Positions 32,714 through 39,168 of a stretch of DNA of 39,168 nt are shown here, piece after piece. The stretch is from Gammaproteobacteria bacterium (GTDB lineage: Bacteria; Pseudomonadota; Gammaproteobacteria; Steroidobacterales; Rariloculaceae): the NCBI GenBank assembly GCA_022825505.1, contig JAJDWR010000030.1, positions 1 to 39,168 on the forward strand, written 5' to 3'. The notes beneath the pieces were generated by a model. That model ran no database searches and was not told where the DNA came from. It saw only the letters and a list, made by a program, of their open reading frames with translations. The stretch's first letter is position 1. Each line of letters begins with the position of its first letter. A program made the position numbers and the translations under genes.

Positions 32714-33325
32714 TCAGTCCCTCGCCCGGGGATGTTCGCTGTCGGGGCGGGAGGCGTCGGGATTGGATGCGTCGCGATCGGAGGTGTTCGGATGCGCTGT
32801 GCCGGAATCCGCAGTGTCATTACCCGCGGCGGAACGCAAAGCTTCCGGCCGGAAGATGTCGAGATACGCCATCAACAGGTAGTTGAAGCAGGCCAGCGCA
32901 CTGCCGATCAGGATCGTGAACCGGGTCGGCCACGCGGGAACGCGGAGCGCGCCTTCGCCCTCGTACTCACCCGCAACCCAGGAACGAATCGCCGCCTCCC
33001 ACCCGCCGAGGAAGATCATCGCGAAAAACGCCGCCCCCAGCAGGTACCCCAACGCCAGGACGACCCGCCCGAACGCCGGCGGAAAGCGTTGCGCCAGAAA
33101 ATCCGCCCGCAGCATCGCGCCGCTGCGGATGGCATAACCGGCCTGCAGGAAGACGATCATCACGATGGAGTTCATGACGATCTCCGGCACACCGTACACC
33201 GGCGAGTTGAAGACGCTGCGCCCGACGATATCGGCGATGATGAAGAACGTCAGGACAAACGCCCAGACGGCGGCGAGCACCAGCAGGAAGCGCGTCAGGC
33301 GGTCGCTGAGCTTGACGATCGACAC
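32714..33325 (-). CDS. TRAP transporter small permease (DctQ)
   Basis: This 203-residue protein has four hydrophobic segments at about residues 12-35, 45-65, 85-110 and 135-155, as in DctQ. GRSVFNSPVYGVPEIVMNSI between the first and second is a family-like loop. The last 40 residues (from SAAGNDTADSG) form a hydrophilic tail with repeated D/S/N/P runs that is not needed for the fold and looks disordered. It couples with DctM to make the membrane domain. It is separated from dctP by 264 bases that contain a large inverted repeat. Confidence 0.9.
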   Translation of the reverse strand: MSIVKLSDRLTRFLLVLAAVWAFVLTFFIIADIVGRSVFNSPVYGVPEIVMNSIVMIVFLQAGYAIRSGAMLRADFLAQRFPPAFGRVVLALGYLLGAAFFAMIFLGGWEAAIRSWVAGEYEGEGALRVPAWPTRFTILIGSALACFNYLLMAYLDIFRPEALRSAAGNDTADSGTAHPNTSDRDASNPDASRPDSEHPRARD

Positions 33326-33421
33326 GGCTTACCCAGGGTTGTGACGGTTACGGCAAGTAGATTGGGCCCGGCGTGCTGCAGCGCGGTGGCGGGCATGAAC
33401 GCGGCAGTCTGAGATGAGGTA

Positions 33422-33562
33422 GTGGGCGGCTGCGGACGGCTCTTGCTCACGTCGTGGGCTCGGCGCGGGGCCAGGGACGGCCAGGAGCGCCGAGCCCCGA
33501 TTCGAGTCCGCCATGGATGGCGGGCGAGATTTAGTGAGCAAGAGCCGTCCGCAGCCGCCCAC
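33422..33562. repeat. 141-bp nested inverted repeat between dctP and dctQ
   Basis: Perfect 29-base arms lie at 33422-33450 and 33534-33562; they begin GTGGGCGGCTGCGG and end GCTCTTGCTCAC on the left. Inside is a second perfect pair, GGGCTCGGCGC (33456-33466) and GCGCCGAGCCC (33487-33497). A third short stem (GTCCGCCATGGATGGCGGGC) lies at about 33506-33525. No target-site duplication is seen at the ends. It could be a MITE or REP-type element, or an attenuating hairpin that keeps the dctP message high. Confidence 0.85.
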
Positions 33563-33589
33563 GGACGCGGGGGCACATGGCTCACGCTG

Positions 33590-34672
33590 CTATTGGAGCT
33601 CGTATCGGACAGGCCACACATGGCCGTATCGTTCCGCCGCCGCCAGAGCCGTCTCCAGTACCTGTGTTCCCGGCAAGCCCTGTCCGTCCAGTTCGGCGGC
33701 CATCTGTGCGGGCCAATCGGCGAGCGACCGGGCCCATTCCTCGCGCACCTCCGGACCCAACTCCTTCACGGTGATCAGTTCCTGCAAGGTCGCCACGTCG
33801 TCGCCGTAGCGCTCGAGATTGTTGGAGCCGGTCAGCTCCTCGTAGTCGGCCGAAACCTCAAGCAGGATTTCCTGAACGTCCGCGGGGAGCCGGTTCCAGG
33901 TATTGAGGTTGATGGTCAGGCCGTGCCAGGTGATGGAGCCGAAGCCGATCATGGTGTAGTAGGGCGCGGGCTCGTACAGCTTGAGTTGCACCCACGCGCT
34001 GGGGAACATGATCCAGCCTTCGTAGACGTTGGTCCGCAGGCCCGTGTACGCCTCGGGCAGGGCGCCCTGAACGGGGGTGGCGCCCGCGTAGCGCAGCCAG
34101 TTCAGATTGAGTCCCGCACCGGCGATCTTGACGCCCTGCAGGTCTTCAACCGTATTCCAGTCGAACGACGTGCCCAGGTTGTAGCCCGCGTCGGCAATGC
34201 GCGCCAGCAATTTCTGGTTGAACTCTTCCTCGAAGACCTCGGTCAGGTAGGGGACCTCGCGGTACACGTCCTGGGCGATCTTCAGACTGACCGTCGGATC
34301 CATGGTCCCGAACGGCAGCATTACCTGGAACGCGTGCAGCGGCAGGTTGGAGGGTTCGAAGCAGTAACAGAAGCCGCCGATGTCGACGATACCGTTCTGC
34401 ACGCCTTCCAGCGTCTCCGAGGTCCTGACGATGGACCCGCTGTATCCCTCGATGAAATTGACGGTGTGTTCGGTCCGTTCCTCCACCCGGCGCTGGAACT
34501 CGGTCTGGAAATACGATTGCATCAAGCCGGCGTAGACGACACCGGGCGGGTGCCCGGTCGCGATCCTGAGGGTAATCCTGTCGGCCTGTGCATGGCTGCC
34601 GGCGGCCAGGAAGAGGATGGCGACGAGACCGCGGGCCGCAAATCCCGGCTGCTTGCATGCAGTCGATTTCAT
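33590..34672 (-). CDS. TRAP transporter solute-binding protein (DctP)
   Basis: The start at 34672 gives 360 residues. A positively charged start (KSTACKQPGFAARG) and the hydrophobic LVAILFLAAGSHAQA form a signal peptide, so the protein is periplasmic. The mature part follows DctP: ITLRIATGHPPGVVY, VNGIVDIG-type middle, and LQGVKIAGAGLNLNW. TRAP receptors usually have an arginine-carboxylate contact near LQGVKIAG; here lysine occupies the usual arginine place, so the ligand may differ. GGGAG lies upstream of this ATG. It starts the operon dctP-dctQ-dctM on the minus strand. Confidence 0.9.
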   Translation of the reverse strand: MKSTACKQPGFAARGLVAILFLAAGSHAQADRITLRIATGHPPGVVYAGLMQSYFQTEFQRRVEERTEHTVNFIEGYSGSIVRTSETLEGVQNGIVDIGGFCYCFEPSNLPLHAFQVMLPFGTMDPTVSLKIAQDVYREVPYLTEVFEEEFNQKLLARIADAGYNLGTSFDWNTVEDLQGVKIAGAGLNLNWLRYAGATPVQGALPEAYTGLRTNVYEGWIMFPSAWVQLKLYEPAPYYTMIGFGSITWHGLTINLNTWNRLPADVQEILLEVSADYEELTGSNNLERYGDDVATLQELITVKELGPEVREEWARSLADWPAQMAAELDGQGLPGTQVLETALAAAERYGHVWPVRYELQ

Positions 34673-34846
34673 GAGAACTCCCGGAGGATGACTTGAACTG
34701 GTTCCGAACATTTATTATTGAACGTGTCATGACCGCTTGCAAAGGCGAGTCCGCCTGAGTCCCGGCGTTTAGAGGTACCGGAGGGAGGTCCGTGGCTGGT
34801 AAGGTGGCGTCGGCCAACGGTGCTGCGCGGCAATCGGAGGAAACGG

Positions 34847-36088
34847 ATGTTTCGTGAAATGCCCCTCTACGAGGACGATCCCATCGAGAGCATGTTCGTG
34901 CGCCTCGCCGCGGACAGGAGCCCTGACAGGATGGACCTGGGCATAGGGGTGTTCCGGGACGATGAGGGCCGGGTGCCGGTGTTCGATGCAGTGCGCGAGG
35001 CGGAGTTGCGGATTGTCAGGCGGGGAGAATCGAAATCCTACATGGGGCCGCTCGGAAACCTGGGCTATTGCAGGGCAGTGGAACGACTTGTGCTGGGTCC
35101 GGAGATTCTCGCGCAGGAGGAGCGCAGCGTGATTTCGGCGCAAACGCCCGGGGCGGGCGGCGCGCTGCGTGTGGGCGCGGAGGTGGTACGGTCCCTGTCG
35201 CGTGAATCCCGCGTGTGGGTATCGAATCCGGTCTGGCCGCACCAGCTCGAATTCTTCGAGAAGCCGGGCATGACGGTCAGGACCTACCGCTACTACGATC
35301 GGTACGAATCGGTACTTCGGTTCGACGAAATGCTTGAGGATCTTGCGGCCATGCGCCGCGACGATCTGCTTCTGCTGCACGGCTGCTGCCACAATCCGAC
35401 GGGACAGGACCTCGGCCTGGATCAATGGCAGGCATTGACCGAACTGGTTTCGGAGAAGGGCGCCATACCCTTCGTCGATGTCGCCTACCAGGGATTCGGT
35501 CAGGGTGTCGAGGAGGATGTTGCCGGTCTCAGGCTGATGGCGAGCCGGGTACCGGAATTGTTGCTTGCGGTGTCCTCATCGAAGAGTTTCGGAATCTACA
35601 GGGATCGGGCTGGCATGTTGTCCGTCGTGGTATCGCCCGGGGCAAGGGTCGAGACCTGGTTGGTGCGGCGGCTCAGGGATTTTGCGCGGCAACTCTATTT
35701 CATGCCGCCGGATCATGGTGCGGCCATCATTCTGGAGATCCTGACGTCGCCGGACCTGGAAGACCTTTGGCGGTCGGAGCTCGATGGAACGCGGCTGAAG
35801 ATACTCGGGAAGCGTCGAATGCTTCGGAACATGCTGGAAACCGAGGTCGCGGGTTTCGATGCTTCATTCATCGAAAGGCAACTGGGGATGTTCTCGTGCC
35901 TGCCGATCGATTCGCGCGAACAGCGGCTCATGGAAGAACTGTTTCACATCTACATGATGCCGGACGCCAGGGCCAACGTTGCCGCCATGAGGACGAGCGA
36001 CGCACAAGTGCTGGCGAGAGCGTTTCGCGAATTGATCGGCCGCCGGCGCGGAGACGGACTTCGCGCCCTCGGCGGCACCGTCGGCTAG
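34847..36088 (+). CDS. Aromatic/aspartate-type aminotransferase (class I, PLP)
   Basis: The ATG at 34847 with GGAGGA 5 bases upstream gives 413 residues (MFREMPLYEDDPIESMF). LDLGIGVFRDDEG-type start, the HGCCHNPTGQD block that holds the PLP-contacting asparagine, and the PLP lysine in AVSSSKSFGIYRDRAG are those of AspC/TyrB enzymes. It transfers amino groups between an aromatic or dicarboxylic amino acid and 2-oxoglutarate. It is divergent from dctP with 174 bases between. Its stop TAG overlaps the stop of the convergent permease by 4 bases (CTAG). Confidence 0.9.
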   Translation: MFREMPLYEDDPIESMFVRLAADRSPDRMDLGIGVFRDDEGRVPVFDAVREAELRIVRRGESKSYMGPLGNLGYCRAVERLVLGPEILAQEERSVISAQTPGAGGALRVGAEVVRSLSRESRVWVSNPVWPHQLEFFEKPGMTVRTYRYYDRYESVLRFDEMLEDLAAMRRDDLLLLHGCCHNPTGQDLGLDQWQALTELVSEKGAIPFVDVAYQGFGQGVEEDVAGLRLMASRVPELLLAVSSSKSFGIYRDRAGMLSVVVSPGARVETWLVRRLRDFARQLYFMPPDHGAAIILEILTSPDLEDLWRSELDGTRLKILGKRRMLRNMLETEVAGFDASFIERQLGMFSCLPIDSREQRLMEELFHIYMMPDARANVAAMRTSDAQVLARAFRELIGRRRGDGLRALGGTVG

Positions 36089-37845
36089 CCGGCCGGCACC
36101 GCCCCCGGGGGTGTCACCCGGATCGTCACGATGTCGGTGTCGTGATACTGCTGGTGCCGTACCGACGAGGCCAGGTGCCTCAGCAGCCGCAGTGACACTT
36201 CCCGCTCGATCGACGTAGTCGCGGCCTGTTCGCTCAGCAGCGCGATCCGGTCCTCCAGGTTGGCCGTGCCCGGTGCGGCAACGAAGTCCAGTATCGCTTC
36301 GCCCGCGTGCTTGTGAGCGACCACGAGAAGCCGTCGCTTCGGGGAGTCGCCGCCGGATTGATCCTGGTTGAGCAAGGTCAGCAATGTCTCCTCGCTGGCG
36401 GCGTCGAGCCGGTGCGCCATTGCCGCGTCCCAGCCGCCGGCGGACGCGAACTTGGCGAGAAACTCCCTGATGGTTGGCAGGGCGGACGTATCGAACTCCA
36501 CCTCGATGCGCCGCCGCCGCGGCTCGGTCAACTCCACGAACAGGGTCAGCAGAATCGCGATCAGCCCGCCGCCGGTCATGCCGTTCTGGAGCAGTCCGCC
36601 GGCAAATGCCGAGAAGTACTCCGGAAAGATCACGCCGCTCTGCAGGCCGGCGCCTATCCAGAACGACACTCCGGCGATGAGGGCGTTGCGATGGTCGATG
36701 CCGTCCTGAATGACGATTCTCATGCCGACCACAAACAGCATCGCAATCAGCACGGTGATGTAGGCGGCGGCAACCGGACCGGGTATCGCCAGGATCAGCG
36801 CGAGCACCTTCGGCAGGAATGCCATCACGAGGAATACGGCACCGGCGGCGACACCGACGCTGCGGGCGGCCACACCTGTCAGCTCCGTCACTGAAACGCT
36901 GCTGGAGTACGTCGTATTCGGTACGGTGCCCGCCAGTCCGGAGAGCAGATTGCCCACCCCGTCCGCCGCCACCGCACCCTGCACGGTACGGAAATCCACC
37001 GCCCGGTCTCGGCGCCAGGAGACTCGCTGTATGGCCACGGAGTCGCCGATCGTTTCGATGGCGCCGACCAGGGTCACGAAAACGAAGGCCGGCAGCAGCG
37101 CCCAGAACGTCGGACCGAAGCTCAGGTCGAAGCCGGGCCACGCGATCGACGGAATGCCGACCCACGCCGCCTCCGCTACCTGGACCGTGTTGTACAACCC
37201 GAAGAACGACGCCACGACCGTTCCCGCCACGATGCCAATGACCGGCGCCCAGAGGCGCAGCGTGCCCGTGGCTTTCAATCCGATGGCGACGATCGCGACG
37301 ATCGTTGCCAGCGCGCTCAACGCGGCGCCCGGTGCCGGGCTGCCTTCAGGCACCTCGGTCAACATGTCGAAGACAATGGGCATCACCGTCACCGCGATCA
37401 GCATGATCACGGTTCCGGCCACGGTCGGAGTCAGAATTCGACGCAGCAGCGACAGGCGGTTCGAAAGCGCAAACTGAAACAGCGAGGAGATGACCACCAG
37501 CGTGGCCAGCATCGCCGGGCCGCCCTCGGCGAGCGCCGTCACGCAGATGGCGATGAAGGCGCCGGATGTGCCCATCATGAGCACGTAGCCTGCCCCGATC
37601 CGGCCCACCCGGACGGCCTGCAGGATGGTGGTCACGCCGCTGACGGCGACCGCGGCGAACAGCGCCCAGGACAGGTACGCTTCGGATCCGCCGGCGGCAC
37701 GGATCACGATGGCCGGCGTGAGCACGATTCCGGCAATGCAGAGGATTGCCAGTTGCAGTCCCAGGCCGAAACTCAGCGCTCTCGGCGGAGATTCGTCGGC
37801 TTCGTAACGGATGGGGGACGTGCGTTCGTTGCTCTCAACTGCCAT
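36085..37845 (-). CDS. NCS2 (xanthine/uracil-type) permease with C-terminal anti-sigma/HATPase-like domain
   Basis: This 586-residue protein is longer than the usual 430-460. Residues 25-440 are a nucleobase permease: about 14 hydrophobic segments, GAIETIGDSVAIQRVSWRRD and the NLLSGLAGTVPNTTYSSSVS block of the family. Residues from about 450 form an extra soluble domain with RIEVEFDTSALPTIREFLAK, LDAASEETLLTLLNQD and an end ERE-VSLRLLRHLASSVRHQQYH that resembles RsbW-like GHKL domains. It imports a purine or pyrimidine; the tail might sense ATP or dock a regulator. AAGGA lies 9 bases before the ATG. Confidence 0.85.
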   Translation of the reverse strand: MAVESNERTSPIRYEADESPPRALSFGLGLQLAILCIAGIVLTPAIVIRAAGGSEAYLSWALFAAVAVSGVTTILQAVRVGRIGAGYVLMMGTSGAFIAICVTALAEGGPAMLATLVVISSLFQFALSNRLSLLRRILTPTVAGTVIMLIAVTVMPIVFDMLTEVPEGSPAPGAALSALATIVAIVAIGLKATGTLRLWAPVIGIVAGTVVASFFGLYNTVQVAEAAWVGIPSIAWPGFDLSFGPTFWALLPAFVFVTLVGAIETIGDSVAIQRVSWRRDRAVDFRTVQGAVAADGVGNLLSGLAGTVPNTTYSSSVSVTELTGVAARSVGVAAGAVFLVMAFLPKVLALILAIPGPVAAAYITVLIAMLFVVGMRIVIQDGIDHRNALIAGVSFWIGAGLQSGVIFPEYFSAFAGGLLQNGMTGGGLIAILLTLFVELTEPRRRRIEVEFDTSALPTIREFLAKFASAGGWDAAMAHRLDAASEETLLTLLNQDQSGGDSPKRRLLVVAHKHAGEAILDFVAAPGTANLEDRIALLSEQAATTSIEREVSLRLLRHLASSVRHQQYHDTDIVTIRVTPPGAVPAG

Positions 37846-37884
37846 TGCATAAATCCTTCGTTGCTGTAGCGGCCAGGTTTCGGC

Positions 37885-38811
37885 CTAACGTGCCTCGAAA
37901 AGAAACTCTGTGAACTGGGTGCCGCCTTCTTCGGTCTCGTAGACCTCGTTGTTGGGGTTTTCCGTGCAGTGCCAGTAGCGCACGCGCAGGGAGCGGTCCG
38001 GATTCGGTATCCGATTGTAGACGACCTTCGTGTGCCACGGTTCCTCCAGGATTGACGGGTCGTAAATCCACGCGTCAACCTCAATCCGGTCTTCGGCGAC
38101 CGTCTCCCAGACCTCCACGGTTTCGATGGCGTCGCTCTGGTAGAGGTTGTTGCGCCCCATGTAGCGGGCCATGAGCTGGTTGGTATGGATGACCAGTTTC
38201 CCCTCGTCCCAGAAGCCGATGGAATCGCCGTAGTAGAGGGGGTAGCGCTCGGCTTCGTCCGGATGGCCCCTGCCGTCGGTGTAGATGCGGCGCACGTTGT
38301 TGACCGTCTCCGAGGAAAGCCACGTCTGCTCCGGCCGGACGATGAATTCCCTCAGGAAGGGAATGACCAGCCAGCGCGGAAAACCGGGCGGGCCGCAGTC
38401 GCTGATGCCTGCGTCGTAGACGTTGCCCTGCGACGTCCGTTCGCGTCCTTCGGCGAGCATGCGCTGCGCTGCGGGAGTGAATCGGGGCGCCTCTCCGGCC
38501 TCTGGCTGGAACAGTACGAACGCGTCGGGGGCGCGCGACCAGAGACCGGACCAGTCGGGCAACTGATCGAACGGCGGGGGTTGCTGACCGCCGCCGGCTT
38601 CGTCCTGCAGCGCCCGGTACAGGTCCCGGGCGGTCTGATGTGCCCGGCCCATGTCCAGCAGTCGCCGTTTCTCTTCCATGGCCTCCGGTGACGCCTGCGC
38701 CATTTCAGAAGCGACTTCCGCCGGTTCCTGCGCCGCTACCGACACCGGCCCAAGCGCGGCCATTGCCGTAGCCAGCGCGAAAATTTCTCTCCCGTGTGCT
38801 GAGGGTCTCAT
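37885..38811 (-). CDS. Secreted protein of unknown function
   Basis: This 308-residue protein begins with a signal peptide (FALATAMAALGPVSVAAQ, cleavage likely after VAA or AQ). A short helical spacer is followed by a conserved-looking domain: PDWSGLWSRAPDAFVLF, then DCGPPGFPRW, then DSIGFWDEGKLVIHTNQLMA. The second half is a run of beta strands (EVWETVAEDRIEVDAWIYDP, LRVRYWHC). The SIGxW...LVI block resembles that of the secreted protein at 3246-4286. AGGGAG lies 8 bases before the ATG. No enzyme class can be assigned; it is probably periplasmic. Confidence 0.75.
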   Translation of the reverse strand: MRPSAHGREIFALATAMAALGPVSVAAQEPAEVASEMAQASPEAMEEKRRLLDMGRAHQTARDLYRALQDEAGGGQQPPPFDQLPDWSGLWSRAPDAFVLFQPEAGEAPRFTPAAQRMLAEGRERTSQGNVYDAGISDCGPPGFPRWLVIPFLREFIVRPEQTWLSSETVNNVRRIYTDGRGHPDEAERYPLYYGDSIGFWDEGKLVIHTNQLMARYMGRNNLYQSDAIETVEVWETVAEDRIEVDAWIYDPSILEEPWHTKVVYNRIPNPDRSLRVRYWHCTENPNNEVYETEEGGTQFTEFLFEAR

Positions 38812-39110
38812 TCAAGTTCTCCCTGCTGTGTAACGCCGGGCGCCGCAACGGCAGCCGCGGACAAGGCGGCAATCGTTACGCTGCGAATGGCGAGGCGGTC
38901 CAGGAACGCTCCTTTCGGTTTCGGCATTGATTGACATTTTCGCATGAATGGCGCCAGGCGATGAATTTCGGCCAGCAACTGGAGCGCCCCGCCCATATAC
39001 CGAACCACCGGCACTGACAGGGTATTCGCGCTAAACTTCGCGACGCAAGACAGGCGCGGCGCTCTGTCGCTCGATACAGGCAAGACCCACACGGATCAGG
39101 AGAGTCGGAC
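38812..39110. other. Divergent intergenic region
   Basis: About 300 bases between the secreted-protein gene and the dehydrogenase start. No gene or hairpin stands out. A TTGACA at 38931-38936 has no -10 box at proper distance. Confidence 0.4.
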
Positions 39111-39168
39111 ATGAGTCCAACGGTTGGCGTTATCGGACTGGGCCCCATGGGCGGGAACATTGCGGGCA
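39111..39168 (+). CDS. Start of a 3-hydroxyisobutyrate/6-phosphogluconate dehydrogenase-like gene (3' end outside window)
   Basis: The ATG at 39111 follows AGGAGA by 7 bases. The visible 19 codons read MSPTVGVIGLGPMGGNIAG, a dinucleotide-binding GxGxMG loop typical of the beta-hydroxyacid dehydrogenase family (3-hydroxyisobutyrate, tartronate semialdehyde, 6-phosphogluconate). The substrate cannot be told from this part. Confidence 0.8.
   Translation, partial: MSPTVGVIGLGPMGGNIAG

Overview
The window looks like chromosomal DNA of a GC-rich, metabolically versatile proteobacterium. A marine or host-associated gammaproteobacterium is my best guess, with low confidence. That guess rests on the mix of a tripartite tricarboxylate (TTT) transporter, a TRAP transporter, an NCS2 permease, amidohydrolase/cyclase-type catabolic genes and secreted DUF6152-like proteins. 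No rRNA, tRNA or CRISPR array was found.

Layout. (1) 1-4857 is a metabolic segment on the + strand: TctB (partial), TctA, a Gfo/Idh/MocA oxidoreductase, a secreted DUF6152-like protein and an SRPBCC protein. (2) 4858-29109 is a long accessory island rich in nucleases, HEPN proteins, ATPases and broken toxin-antitoxin genes. (3) 29122-39168 returns to metabolism: a cyclase-family hydrolase, an amidohydrolase-2 decarboxylase-like enzyme, a TRAP transporter (dctM, dctQ, dctP), an aromatic/aspartate-type aminotransferase, an NCS2 permease with an extra C-terminal domain, a secreted protein, and the start of a 3-hydroxyisobutyrate dehydrogenase-like gene.

Inside the island, from left to right: a lone AAA ATPase with an upstream 20-bp-arm palindrome; a HigA-like antitoxin whose RelE/HigB-like toxin is frameshifted and truncated; an AbiEi-like gene fragment; a four-gene minus-strand cassette (13332 to 7549) of a repeat-bearing Swt1-type HEPN protein, a small HEPN protein, an unrecognised 530-residue protein and an 823-residue PLD-family protein; a two-gene plus-strand cassette (13823-17247) of a helical-repeat protein and a PD-(D/E)XK-like protein; a Vsr nuclease and a C5 cytosine methyltransferase, divergent; a tightly packed minus-strand operon (26873 to 19308) of Z1 helicase/endonuclease, DUF4420-type PD-(D/E)XK protein, GHKL (MutL-like) ATPase, an unrecognised 299-residue protein and a DUF6339-like protein; a small ORF plus another PD-(D/E)XK protein; a PIN-domain remnant; and an intact Phd/VapC-type toxin-antitoxin pair.

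The Z1/DUF4420/GHKL core matches the core of the MZA anti-phage system. Here it is paired with Dcm and Vsr and with two extra proteins, and no AIPR gene is seen. The four-gene HEPN/HEPN/530-aa/PLD cassette and the helical-repeat/PD-(D/E)XK pair do not match any system I can name. They are the best candidates for undescribed defence systems. All functional statements on defence are inferences from domain content and neighbourhood.
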